In this document: piece after piece, positions 14,992 through 22,244 of the stretch
How positions within the stretch are numbered: position 1 is the first letter of the stretch
How the letters are laid out: every line of letters begins with the position of its first letter
DNA from: Bdellovibrionales bacterium
Lineage (GTDB): Bacteria; Myxococcota; XYA12-FULL-58-9; SYDY01
Assembly: GCA_005801425.1 (NCBI GenBank)
Contig: SYDY01000057.1
Span: 1 to 29,079, forward strand
DNA length: 29,079 bases
Direction: 5' to 3'
Position numbers and translations under genes: made by a program
The notes under the pieces: generated by a model
Databases searched by the model: none
What the model saw: only the letters and a program-made list of their open reading frames with translations
What the model was told of the DNA's origin: nothing

Positions 14992-16601
14992 GTGATGTTC
15001 CCCTGTGCATTCAGTTTAGCATATTCTGCATTTATTTTGGTGGTAAATGCAGCCATGGCGATGCTAAAGGCGTCCTTTTGTGGCTGCTTAAGTTCCTCGC
15101 CTTTGTTGACGGGGGCATACATATCATTAAGTTTCTTGTCCAAATTGTCCACCATCGCGGTAAGCGCTGTGATGGCTGCTTTTTGGGCCGTGGTTGGAGG
15201 ATTGGGCGTATCTGCCTTGAGTTGATCAAGCGCATTTTTTGCCTCTGAATATTGATCGCTCGCTTGGCCGAGGGCAGGCCCCGCCGCTGTTTCGTTTGTC
15301 TGGGCCTTTGCTTGTGCCTCTTGGGCCAGTTTTTTCTGCGCCTCCATTTGCGTCTTTTTTACCTTGGCGGCATCAACTTTTTTCTGGAGCATCTCTTTGC
15401 GTTTTTTAGCTTGGTCTAGTTTTACTTGGACTTCGTCACGCGTTTTTATGTTGGCCTCCATTTCGTCTTTTTTCTGTTTGCCTATGATGATCATCGCAGT
15501 ACCACTTGCGATTAAGGCCAGTGCTGTAATCATCAGTGCTATACCCGACGCCAGTATTGCTGTACCTGCAGGTGCTGTAAATGGGTTAGTTAACAGAGAA
15601 GAACCTGTTAGCTTCAGTCCTATTGCAACCCCAACGTAAAGCGTGCCGGCAGCAAGCATGATCGATCCGTTTGCGATCAGTGCATCACTTTCAAGTTTCA
15701 GTTTATCTATAAGTTCGTTAAGCTTTGAGATTGTTGCGGTCGCCTCCGCAATGAAATTTTCTTCTTTCTTAATGTCCTTCTCCATACTGGTGATGGAACT
15801 TGATAAAGCCGAGATGTCGCTTTCCAGGCCGGAAGCGGCACTTTCAAGTTGTGAAGACAGGGGAACATCGCCATTTCGTGTGTTGACTTGGGTGGGAAGT
15901 GTGACGTCTGGTTTTTCGAGGATTATGTTCACAGAGAGAAGCATCGATTCATCATCAAAAGCCGCCGTGGGGCGTACAGGAACGCCATCTTTATACGTGA
16001 TTGCAAGATCCCCAAGCCCTGCTGCAAAAAGCTCGTCGTCTGTGGTGCTTTGCGCATCCTGTGCTTTGGCTCCTCGTACGCCACCCCCGGGAGCGGCAGG
16101 TGCATCTTCAGAAATCGCACTTTGGCTGATGGCGTTGACGGGTGTATTACTTAACAGCGTATCAAAGCTCACACCCGATGCACGTGATGCATTTTCTACA
16201 GGTTTTTGCTGCTGGAGTTGCTGCACATCCACTGCTTGTGCGGTGCCCATGAAACGAGAGCCTTCAACACCCAAGTCGGTGCTTGCGTGGGCTTCTTGAA
16301 GCATGGCGTTGGCTTTTGTCTCAAGCTCTTTAAGGGCCCCCGTATCGCCGCCGGCAGCTTTGTTGGCGAGCTCAAGGAGCGCTTTGCTGTTTGCGTCGGT
16401 GCCCGTGTCCTTGGACACCTTGGAGGCTTCGCCCATCATCTGCTTGGCGATGGCCTGCATGCCCTGCATGTCGCCCTTGGCTTGGGCTTCCTGCATTTTC
16501 TTCATCAGGGCATTGAGGTCGTCGGCGCCGGTGTCGTCCTGAACAGCACCGTTTTGCGCTTTCGAGATGATTGATGCGACCGATGCATTCACGTTCGACA
16601 T
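14988..16601 (-). CDS. Translocator-like protein 1: coiled coils flanking a hydrophobic hairpin
   Basis: This 537-aa protein has no signal peptide. Its parts in order are a helical N-terminus rich in Gln and Met (1-110), a conserved low-complexity region (110-250, with GSRFMGT, GVSFDTLLSNTPVNAISQSA and PLSSQLES), a coiled coil (about 255-305), two hydrophobic segments (about 308-332 and 342-375), a long Lys/Glu/Gln coiled coil (380-435), and a C-terminal helical bundle (440-530). Coiled coil plus membrane hairpin plus no signal peptide is the architecture of type III secretion translocators (IpaB/SipB/YopB group), but I see no direct sequence match. GAGGGT lies about ten bases before the ATG. 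Two paralogs follow upstream at 17673-19340 and 19458-20093. Confidence 0.8.
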   Translation of the reverse strand: MSNVNASVASIISKAQNGAVQDDTGADDLNALMKKMQEAQAKGDMQGMQAIAKQMMGEASKVSKDTGTDANSKALLELANKAAGGDTGALKELETKANAMLQEAHASTDLGVEGSRFMGTAQAVDVQQLQQQKPVENASRASGVSFDTLLSNTPVNAISQSAISEDAPAAPGGGVRGAKAQDAQSTTDDELFAAGLGDLAITYKDGVPVRPTAAFDDESMLLSVNIILEKPDVTLPTQVNTRNGDVPLSSQLESAASGLESDISALSSSITSMEKDIKKEENFIAEATATISKLNELIDKLKLESDALIANGSIMLAAGTLYVGVAIGLKLTGSSLLTNPFTAPAGTAILASGIALMITALALIASGTAMIIIGKQKKDEMEANIKTRDEVQVKLDQAKKRKEMLQKKVDAAKVKKTQMEAQKKLAQEAQAKAQTNETAAGPALGQASDQYSEAKNALDQLKADTPNPPTTAQKAAITALTAMVDNLDKKLNDMYAPVNKGEELKQPQKDAFSIAMAAFTTKINAEYAKLNAQGNIT

Positions 16602-16692
16602 GTTTGTTCTACCCTCGCATGAACATTCACGCTCAGTGTATCATATGGATATTTTGTTGCGTCTGTTTTGCCCATCGCGATGCGATTTATGG

Positions 16693-16718
16693 CATTCGCC
16701 CTACATGTAGGGCGAATG
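16693..16718. repeat. Perfect 26-bp palindrome
   Basis: CATTCGCCCTACA (16693-16705) is followed at once by its exact complement TGTAGGGCGAATG (16706-16718). TGTAGGGCG resembles the TGTAGGGGCG ends of the two-hairpin repeat, as if two ends were joined head to head. It lies upstream of the translocator-like gene 1 and could also be an operator. Confidence 0.75.
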
Positions 16719-16723
16719 GTGCC

Positions 16724-16769
16724 CGGATGGGGTCATATGTTGCGTTATTGTGGTTTGTGTCTTGATGCG
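16724..16769. repeat. Dispersed ~45-bp repeat, copy 4 (opposite strand)
   Basis: It reads GGATGGGGTCATATGTTGCG, then TTATTGTGGTTTGTGTCTTG and ATGCG. On the other strand this is the same ordered set as copies 2 and 3. It lies just past the HepT stop; copy 5, in the same orientation, lies on the other side of the HepT/MntA module. Confidence 0.78.
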
Positions 16770-16786
16770 TTTTTTTTCTGAGCAAG

Positions 16787-17125
16787 TCAAAGTCGGCGTA
16801 TTTCTTTGAGTGTCATCAAAAGATTGGGGAGATCGGACCGAATGGTTTCCCACACGGATGTAAGATCAATATCTTGGTATGCATGGACAAGCCGGTTGCG
16901 CATACCACGCATATGATGCCAGGGAATATCGTCGTGTTTCTCGCAGAAAAATTCGGACAGCCGACCGGCAGCTTCTCCAATGATAATGAATTGCATGAGA
17001 ACAGCCGATTGAGATTTTTCGTCAGCGGTGAATGCGGGTAGATCCATGGAAGCAGTGAAGCGTAGAATGAGCTCCGTTGCTTGGATGATATCTTCAAGCG
17101 TTTGGGTATCAGCCCACTTACCCAT
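16787..17125 (-). CDS. HepT-like HEPN ribonuclease toxin (DUF86)
   Basis: The 112-aa protein has the HEPN signature RNRLVHAY near residues 76-83: Arg76, four residues, His81, then Tyr83, the tyrosine that MntA partners modify. QFIIIGEAAGRLSEF and MRGMRNRLVHAYQDID match the DUF86/HepT pattern. HEPN toxins cut RNA. The ATG at 17125 (MGKWADTQTLEDI) is preferred over one at 17161 because it overlaps the MntA-like gene by eight bases, as in coupled pairs. The module sits between two translocator-like paralogs and is bracketed by copies of the dispersed repeat. Confidence 0.93.
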   Translation of the reverse strand: MGKWADTQTLEDIIQATELILRFTASMDLPAFTADEKSQSAVLMQFIIIGEAAGRLSEFFCEKHDDIPWHHMRGMRNRLVHAYQDIDLTSVWETIRSDLPNLLMTLKEIRRL

Positions 17126-17444
17126 AAACTTTGACCGCTGATGCGAGAATTGATTGCGCACGATCAGGCCTTTTGCTGTTTTTGAGTGCGCGGAGAGTCA
17201 CAAGATCAACAGGTCGATGGGTGAGTGCTGAGAAATCGCGTTCTATTTCCACAAGATCAAAGAGGCTGATTTTGGCGCTTTCTTCGAATTCAACAATGAG
17301 ATCAATATCGCTCTGGGCGTTGAAATCATCGCGAAGTGCTGAACCAAAAACCTGCACTGATGTGATAGCCCACCGTTTGCATATCTTTTGCAATTCGGGG
17401 TCCTGGACGGTCATGTGCAGGTTTTGAAGGTGCGCTGATGGCAT
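17118..17444 (-). CDS. MntA-like minimal nucleotidyltransferase antitoxin
   Basis: The 108-aa protein shows VQVFGSALRDDFNAQSDIDL followed by IVEFE: Gly34-Ser35 and aspartates 46 and 48 form the active site. It should transfer AMP to the tyrosine of the adjacent HepT and block it. Start ATG 17444 is the longest choice; ATG at 17414 (MTVQDPELQK) is also plausible and is closer to usual family N-termini. Neither has a clear ribosome site. The upstream DNA is an array of GATGGGGTCAT pieces. Confidence 0.92.
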   Translation of the reverse strand: MPSAHLQNLHMTVQDPELQKICKRWAITSVQVFGSALRDDFNAQSDIDLIVEFEESAKISLFDLVEIERDFSALTHRPVDLVTLRALKNSKRPDRAQSILASAVKVYG

Positions 17445-17467
17445 GGATGGAGTTTATAACGGAAACC

Positions 17468-17600
17468 GGATGGTGTCACGTGTTGACAGGATGGGGTCAT
17501 AAGCCGATGAGCCGATGGGGTCACCGATGGACCGACCGATGGGGTCATAACCGATGGGGTCATATGTTGAAACCGATGGGGTCATATGTTGAATGTTGCG
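17468..17600. repeat. Irregular array of GATGGGGTCA repeats
   Basis: GATGGGGTCA occurs at about 17490, 17514, 17538, 17553 and 17574, with related GGATGGTGTCACGTGTTGAC at 17469 and further partial ones (GCCGATGAG, CACCGATGG). The two units nearest the right read CCGATGGGGTCATATGTTGA. These are stacked copies of the end of the dispersed repeat. Spacers are 0-14 bases and irregular, unlike a CRISPR array. It lies directly upstream of the MntA-like gene. Confidence 0.85.
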
Positions 17601-17617
17601 GTTTGTGTCTTGGTGCG
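17573..17617. repeat. Dispersed ~45-bp repeat, copy 5 (opposite strand)
   Basis: CCGATGGGGTCATATGTTGA, then ATGTTGCGGTTTGTGTCTTG and GTGCG: nearly identical to copy 4 and in the same orientation. It lies at the outer side of the array. Confidence 0.8.
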
Positions 17618-17672
17618 TTAACGCGCAAGCCTTCTTTTCCTAAACGTGTATACATGGAGAACCGGATGGGGA

Positions 17673-19340
17673 TTAGGAAATCGCTTGTGAATTCAGTTTG
17701 GCATATTCTGCATTTATTTTGTTGGTGAATGTTTTCATGGCGCTTTCAAAGGCATCGGTTTGTGCCTTGCTAAGGGGTTGGCCTTTGTTGACGGGGGTGT
17801 ACATTGCATCAAGTTTTTTGTCCAAATCGACCACCATCCTAGTAAGCGCATTGATGGTTTCTTTTTGGGCAGGGGTTGGATTGGGTATGGCTTGCTTGAG
17901 TTGATCAATCGCATTTTTTGCCTCTGAATATTCATCGTTCGCTTTGTCGAGGGCAGGCCCCGCCGCTGTTTCGTTTGTCTGGGCGCTTTGTTGTGCGGCT
18001 TCGGCTTGTGCTTTCTGCTTCTCCATTGCCACCTTTTTATCTTTGGCTTCTTTAACTTTTTTCTCAAGCAACTCTTTTCGTTTTTCAGCTTTGGCTTTTT
18101 TCTCTTTGACTTCGTCACGCGTTTTTTCTTTGGCTTCGTATTCGTCTTTTTTCTGTTTTCCTATGACGATGAGCGCGATACCACCGGCGATCATCGCAGT
18201 GGCCATTATCATGAGTGCGATACCCTTGGCCGTAAACGCGACGCCAGCCGCTAGCACCATGGGAGCAGGTGGAATAGGCATCGCAGCGAGGCCCATGGCT
18301 GTATTCACGGCGCCTGCAACTTTAAGGCCGATTGAGATGGAAAGAAGAATAGTGCCAGCGGCGAGCAAGGTCGATCCAAATGTGATCATCACCTCACTTT
18401 CCAGTTTCAATTTCGCAATCTCTTGGTCAAGCTTTGCGATTGTTGCGTCTGCCTCCGCAATATATTTTCCTTCTGCCGCAATGTCCTTGGACATGCTGTT
18501 AATGGAACTTGATAAATCCGAGATGTCGCTTTCCATGTTGGAAGCGGTACTTTCTAGTTGTGAAGACAGGGGAATATCGCCATTTCGCAGGTTGGCTTCC
18601 GTGGGGATTTTGGTGTCTGGTTTTTCGAGGATTGTATTCACAGAGAGAAGCATCGATTCATCATCAAAACCCGCCGTGGGGCGTATGGGAAGGCCGTCTT
18701 TATCATACTTGATTTCGCCACCAAGGATCCCTGCTGCAGAAAGCTCGTCGAGAGTGGTGCTTGCAGCATCCTGTGCTTTGGCCCCTCGTACGCCACCGGA
18801 AGGGGCATCTTCAGAAACCGCACTTTGGCTGATGGCGTTGACGGGTGTATTGCTGAGCAGAGTGTCAAAGCTTACACCCGATGAACGTGATACACCTTCT
18901 ACGGGCTTCTGTTCCAGCTGGAGTTGCTGCGCATCGACTCTTCGTGTGGTGCCCATGAAACGAGAGCCTTCAGCACCGAAGTCGGTGCCTGTGTGGGCTT
19001 CGTTCAAAACTTGGGCATCGTTCAGCACGTGATCGATGCGTTTCTCCAATTCGCCCACAGCGGTTGTGTCGCCTTTTTGAATGCGACCCATGAGCGCTTG
19101 AATATCTTCGGCGCCGGGGAGATTTTTTGACGTCTCCTGGCTTGGTTTCTGCAGTAGCGCTTGCACGTCTTTCTCGCTGGTGCCGATCTGTGCCATCATC
19201 TTGAGCGCCAGATCTTGCATCTTGCCGATGTCGTTTTCAGCCTCCGCTTTTTGTAATTGGTGAAGCAGATCTTCCAGGGCGAGAGAGGTCGATGAGGCTT
19301 TATCCGATGCAACAGCACCCTGAACATTCATGTTGGACAT
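17673..19340 (-). CDS. Translocator-like protein 2: paralog with hydrophobic hairpin
   Basis: The 555-aa protein is collinear with translocator-like protein 1. It shares GSRFMGT (about 125-131), GVSFDTLLSNTPVNAISQSA (155-174), RGAKAQDA (185-192), DDESMLLSVN (226-235), PLSSQLES (257-264), two hydrophobic segments (about 318-342 and 362-394), GKQKKDEYEAKEKTRDEV (394-411) and a C-terminal helical region ending MKTFTNKINAEYAKLN. It has no signal peptide. ATG at 19340 (MSNMNVQ) matches the start of protein 1; an upstream in-frame start would add an unrelated hydrophobic stretch. The N-terminal helix (LALEDLLHQLQKAEAENDIG) is closest to the third paralog. It is 117 bases downstream of that paralog on the same strand. 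The type III translocator role is inferred from architecture. Confidence 0.82.
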   Translation of the reverse strand: MSNMNVQGAVASDKASSTSLALEDLLHQLQKAEAENDIGKMQDLALKMMAQIGTSEKDVQALLQKPSQETSKNLPGAEDIQALMGRIQKGDTTAVGELEKRIDHVLNDAQVLNEAHTGTDFGAEGSRFMGTTRRVDAQQLQLEQKPVEGVSRSSGVSFDTLLSNTPVNAISQSAVSEDAPSGGVRGAKAQDAASTTLDELSAAGILGGEIKYDKDGLPIRPTAGFDDESMLLSVNTILEKPDTKIPTEANLRNGDIPLSSQLESTASNMESDISDLSSSINSMSKDIAAEGKYIAEADATIAKLDQEIAKLKLESEVMITFGSTLLAAGTILLSISIGLKVAGAVNTAMGLAAMPIPPAPMVLAAGVAFTAKGIALMIMATAMIAGGIALIVIGKQKKDEYEAKEKTRDEVKEKKAKAEKRKELLEKKVKEAKDKKVAMEKQKAQAEAAQQSAQTNETAAGPALDKANDEYSEAKNAIDQLKQAIPNPTPAQKETINALTRMVVDLDKKLDAMYTPVNKGQPLSKAQTDAFESAMKTFTNKINAEYAKLNSQAIS

Positions 19341-19457
19341 GATTGACCACCCAAAACCCGCCACTGTGGCAAAATAGACTCGTAACATAATCATTGTGCA
19401 TGATTTCGGGTGGATATTTATGAAAACTTTCGACGTGACGGATGTGCATCCAAATGC

Positions 19458-20093
19458 CTACATCATGGACTCAAACTTTGCGCTAAATTTCTCCATGGCG
19501 CTTTCAAAGGCTTGGGTTTGTACTTCGCTCAGGGCTTGGCCTTTGTTGACGGGGGCAACCATCGCATCAAGTTTCTCGTCCAATTCTTGCAACATCGCGG
19601 TAAGCGCTGTGATGGCTTCTTGTTGGGCAGGGGTTGGATTGGGTATGGCTTCCTTGATTTGATCAAGCGCATTTTTTGCCTGTAAATATTGATTGCTCGC
19701 TTTGTCGAGGGCAGGTTGGGCCGCATCTTCGTTTGCTTTGGCGCTTTGTGATGCGGCTTGGACTTGTGCTAGCTTTTGCTGCATTTGCGCCATTTTGTCG
19801 TTGGCTTCTTTAACTTTTTCCTCCAACATTAATTTGCGTTTTTCAGCTTGATTCTTTTTCTTTTTGACTTTGTTTCGCGTTTTTTCTTTGGCTTTGTATT
19901 CTTCTTTTTTCTCTTGGCTTTGTTTCTGCAGTTGCGCTTGCACGTCTTCGCCGGTGCCGATTTGCGCCATCATTTTGCGCGCCAGATCTTGCACTTTGTC
20001 GGTGTCATTTTCAGCCTGCGCTTTTTGCATTTGGCGAAGTAGATCTTCGAGGACCAGAGGGTCAAGTTTGGCCTGAATATTCATCTTGGACAT
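19458..20093 (-). CDS. Paralog of the translocator-like proteins lacking the membrane hairpin and middle
   Basis: The 211-aa protein has an N-terminal part (LVLEDLLRQMQKAQAENDTD, KVQDLARKMMAQIGTGEDV) matching protein 2 residues 1-69. It then runs straight into KKEEYKAKEKTRNKVKKKK, matching protein 2 from about 396, and the same C-terminal region (AMVAPVNKGQALSEVQTQAF). About 325 residues, including both hydrophobic segments, are absent with the frame kept. The ATG at 20093 has a good ribosome site, GAGGTGA, seven bases upstream, so it is likely translated. It may be a soluble partner, chaperone-like regulator or a decoy, or the product of a recent deletion. Confidence 0.85.
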   Translation of the reverse strand: MSKMNIQAKLDPLVLEDLLRQMQKAQAENDTDKVQDLARKMMAQIGTGEDVQAQLQKQSQEKKEEYKAKEKTRNKVKKKKNQAEKRKLMLEEKVKEANDKMAQMQQKLAQVQAASQSAKANEDAAQPALDKASNQYLQAKNALDQIKEAIPNPTPAQQEAITALTAMLQELDEKLDAMVAPVNKGQALSEVQTQAFESAMEKFSAKFESMM

Positions 20094-20163
20094 GGTCAAA
20101 TCACCTCAAAATCCGCCATCGCGGCCTGAAAATAGGCTCTCCCGCAGGAACCGGAGGTACTTA

Positions 20164-21609
20164 TCAGGGATGATTCTCTTGATTCCCCACACAGTAGGGA
20201 TTGCCGATGCCGCCACAATACGAAGAGCCTGTTCCTTTAAATGCGCTATTGTACGTACTCGAAAAAACATTGCCCGAAACATAAAATGCATCGGCTTGGT
20301 TGTTGCCAACATAAAACCCACGTTCAAGTGTTGACGGATTGCGTGTGTCGGTCACCGTGTTGCCCATCACCGAAATGCGCGCGCTGTTGATTTGCGTGTC
20401 TACGGGGGGCTCACAAGCCATGGCAGCCGCACTCGTTGTGCAGGCTTCAAAGCGGATGCCAGCATCACCACTTCCGGTTCCGCCCGTATCGCGGATCATG
20501 TTTCCTGAAATGGCGATGTCCATGGATGCCAGGATATAAATGGCGTTTGCGCCATTGATATTGGACATGGTGTTGCCTGTGATCACGCCGGCTTCAGCGG
20601 CCGAAATGCTGATGGCAGAGGCACCTATTTCCTGGAAGGTATTCCCAGATATACTGAAATTGCGTGCAGGCCGCATAACCGTTGTGTACACACGAATGCC
20701 GTCTTTCGTGGTGTTTCTGATCACATTGCCGGTGATGGCGATGTTGCCCATGGTTGGCACGAGATCTTGAATGTCGATGAGAATGCCGTGTTCTTTGCAA
20801 AGTGTTCCTTGATTGTTGGCGACCACCACATTGTTGGCATTGGTCACATTGATGCACGTTTGCGCGTCGTTGATGATATTGCCAGCGATGACAGCACCCT
20901 CGCTGATACCTGACGTATGCAGGTGGATGCCATGCTGACCATCGCTACTGGCAAGTGAGGGCCGTGTCACCCGATTGCCGATGATGCGGACGTTTTTGAA
21001 AACGCCGGTGATCCCATCGCTGTTGGTATCGCTGATATCGTTATTTTGGATGACGATATCTTCGTTGAGAGGTTCGCCATTGCCTGGTGTTGCATTGGTG
21101 AGTTTGTTGACGCCATTGTCGAAATGGATGCCATCGCCATTGGCATATTGCACACGGACATTTTCGACGACAACGCGCTTCACCCGCTCAAATCGAATGG
21201 CATGGCTGCCATCGGTTAAACTGCCTTCCATAGAGAGATTGCGTACGGTCATGTCGGTGTTGCCAAGGGTATGCTCTGCATTGGTGATTATGGGAAAAAG
21301 AGGAGAGGCAGTCACAGGCGTAACGAGTTTTAAGAGAGTGCCGTGACCGTCACCCATAAGTTGAACATTGTTTTTTAGAACCACGCTCTCTGTGATCTCG
21401 TAGGTACCTGCTGGCAAAAATACAGTACCACCACCCGCGATGCTCACAAGTTCGATGGCCTCATTGATAGCAGTAGAAGTGAGATGGGTGGGGACCACGT
21501 AGATCGGTGCTGGATCTTGATCGACAGGGGCAGGCGTAGGATCTGCGTTATCACCGCCGCATCCTGATATTGAAAGTGTGATGAAGATGTATCCAAGGAA
21601 TAATCGCAT
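20164..21609 (-). CDS. Lipoprotein with right-handed parallel beta-helix (pectate-lyase-like)
   Basis: The 481-aa protein begins with a lipoprotein signal MRLFLGYIFITLSISGCGGD (lipid Cys17, then GGD, favouring the outer membrane). A GGGTVFLPAGTYEI stretch near residue 60 is the usual beginning of pectate-lyase-superfamily helices. Residues about 110-470 are made of repeated coils with N-x-I/V and G-N-x-I patterns (for example VVIAGNIINDA, NIAITGNVIRNT, ISVMGNTVTDT). No catalytic residues are identified. The end has four cysteines (SYCGGIGNPYC). The next upstream gene, the QueD-type enzyme, ends 32 bases before its start on the same strand, so the two may share a transcript. Confidence 0.9.
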   Translation of the reverse strand: MRLFLGYIFITLSISGCGGDNADPTPAPVDQDPAPIYVVPTHLTSTAINEAIELVSIAGGGTVFLPAGTYEITESVVLKNNVQLMGDGHGTLLKLVTPVTASPLFPIITNAEHTLGNTDMTVRNLSMEGSLTDGSHAIRFERVKRVVVENVRVQYANGDGIHFDNGVNKLTNATPGNGEPLNEDIVIQNNDISDTNSDGITGVFKNVRIIGNRVTRPSLASSDGQHGIHLHTSGISEGAVIAGNIINDAQTCINVTNANNVVVANNQGTLCKEHGILIDIQDLVPTMGNIAITGNVIRNTTKDGIRVYTTVMRPARNFSISGNTFQEIGASAISISAAEAGVITGNTMSNINGANAIYILASMDIAISGNMIRDTGGTGSGDAGIRFEACTTSAAAMACEPPVDTQINSARISVMGNTVTDTRNPSTLERGFYVGNNQADAFYVSGNVFSSTYNSAFKGTGSSYCGGIGNPYCVGNQENHP

Positions 21610-21641
21610 GCCGATAGTATGGCGTGGAACGGAACGGCGTA

Positions 21642-22010
21642 CTAATTTTCCCCCTCAAACACACACCGCGCATAAACCGTTTCATGCAATACGATGCGGG
21701 TAAGCATGGGCAGGTTGGGTTTGAGATGCTGCCAGATCCACCGGCTGATGTTTTCGCTGGTGGGGTTTGCAAGTCCTGCAATTTCGTTCAAGCAATGATG
21801 ATCCAACTGCATGCGCAAGGGTTCAAATGCTGCGCGAATTTCGGAGTAGTCGCATACCCAGCCGGTGTGGTCGCCAATGGGGCCTGTGACGTGCACTTCA
21901 CACACATAGCTGTGTCCATGCATACGGAAACATTTGTGCGTGGGTGGCACGTTGGGGAGCCTGTGTGCGGCTTCAAAGGGGATATCAACGACGATGGTAC
22001 AGCCTGGCAT
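21642..22010 (-). CDS. queD: 6-carboxytetrahydropterin synthase / 6-pyruvoyl-tetrahydropterin synthase family, QueD type
   Basis: The 122-aa protein has the family's FEAAHRLPNV followed by HKCFRMHGHSY: the zinc histidines of AAH and HGH and the catalytic Cys in CxxxHGH. Later landmarks are WVCDYSEI, LDHHCLNEI and NPTSENISRWIW, all typical of QueD. QueD converts dihydroneopterin triphosphate to carboxytetrahydropterin on the way to queuosine. Length is normal. It lies 32 bases upstream of the beta-helix gene. No other queuosine genes are nearby. A second family member with a changed active-site motif is at 24907-25401. Confidence 0.95.
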   Translation of the reverse strand: MPGCTIVVDIPFEAAHRLPNVPPTHKCFRMHGHSYVCEVHVTGPIGDHTGWVCDYSEIRAAFEPLRMQLDHHCLNEIAGLANPTSENISRWIWQHLKPNLPMLTRIVLHETVYARCVFEGEN

Positions 22011-22244
22011 GATGTTTTCTCGAAAACGAACGATTCTATGCCATTGATTTTATGGGTGCAAGAGGGATGTCTAAAAACGTTATAGGCAACGCAAATGGCA
22101 ACGCTTTATATGATGCACATTTTTAATAGCTCAGGGGGTTTTGGTAAGACCATTCTTGCACGTGCGCTTACATGTGGGTCTTGTATTACTCCGCGTACTC
22201 CCGTTTGCGAAGTTGCGAGTCTTTATCCATGCTAGACTGATGTT

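Noticed and set aside
17468-17600. CRISPR-like array
   Set aside because: Repeats are 10-20 bases with spacers of 0-14 bases of uneven length; no cas gene is in the window.
10561-17617. Integron attC sites for the dispersed repeat
   Set aside because: No GTTRRRY/RYYYAAC core pair or imperfect hairpin of the attC type could be recognised, and no integrase gene is in the window.
17944-19032. Long + strand reading frame opposite translocator-like protein 2 (also 15643-16299 opposite protein 1)
   Set aside because: Serine/alanine-rich shadow of the coiled-coil genes; both arise the same way from paralogous DNA.
22125-22215. Possible tRNA (AGCTCAGGGGGTT text)
   Set aside because: No GTTCGAATC-type T-loop, no acceptor stem pairing and no CCA-proximal structure could be found.
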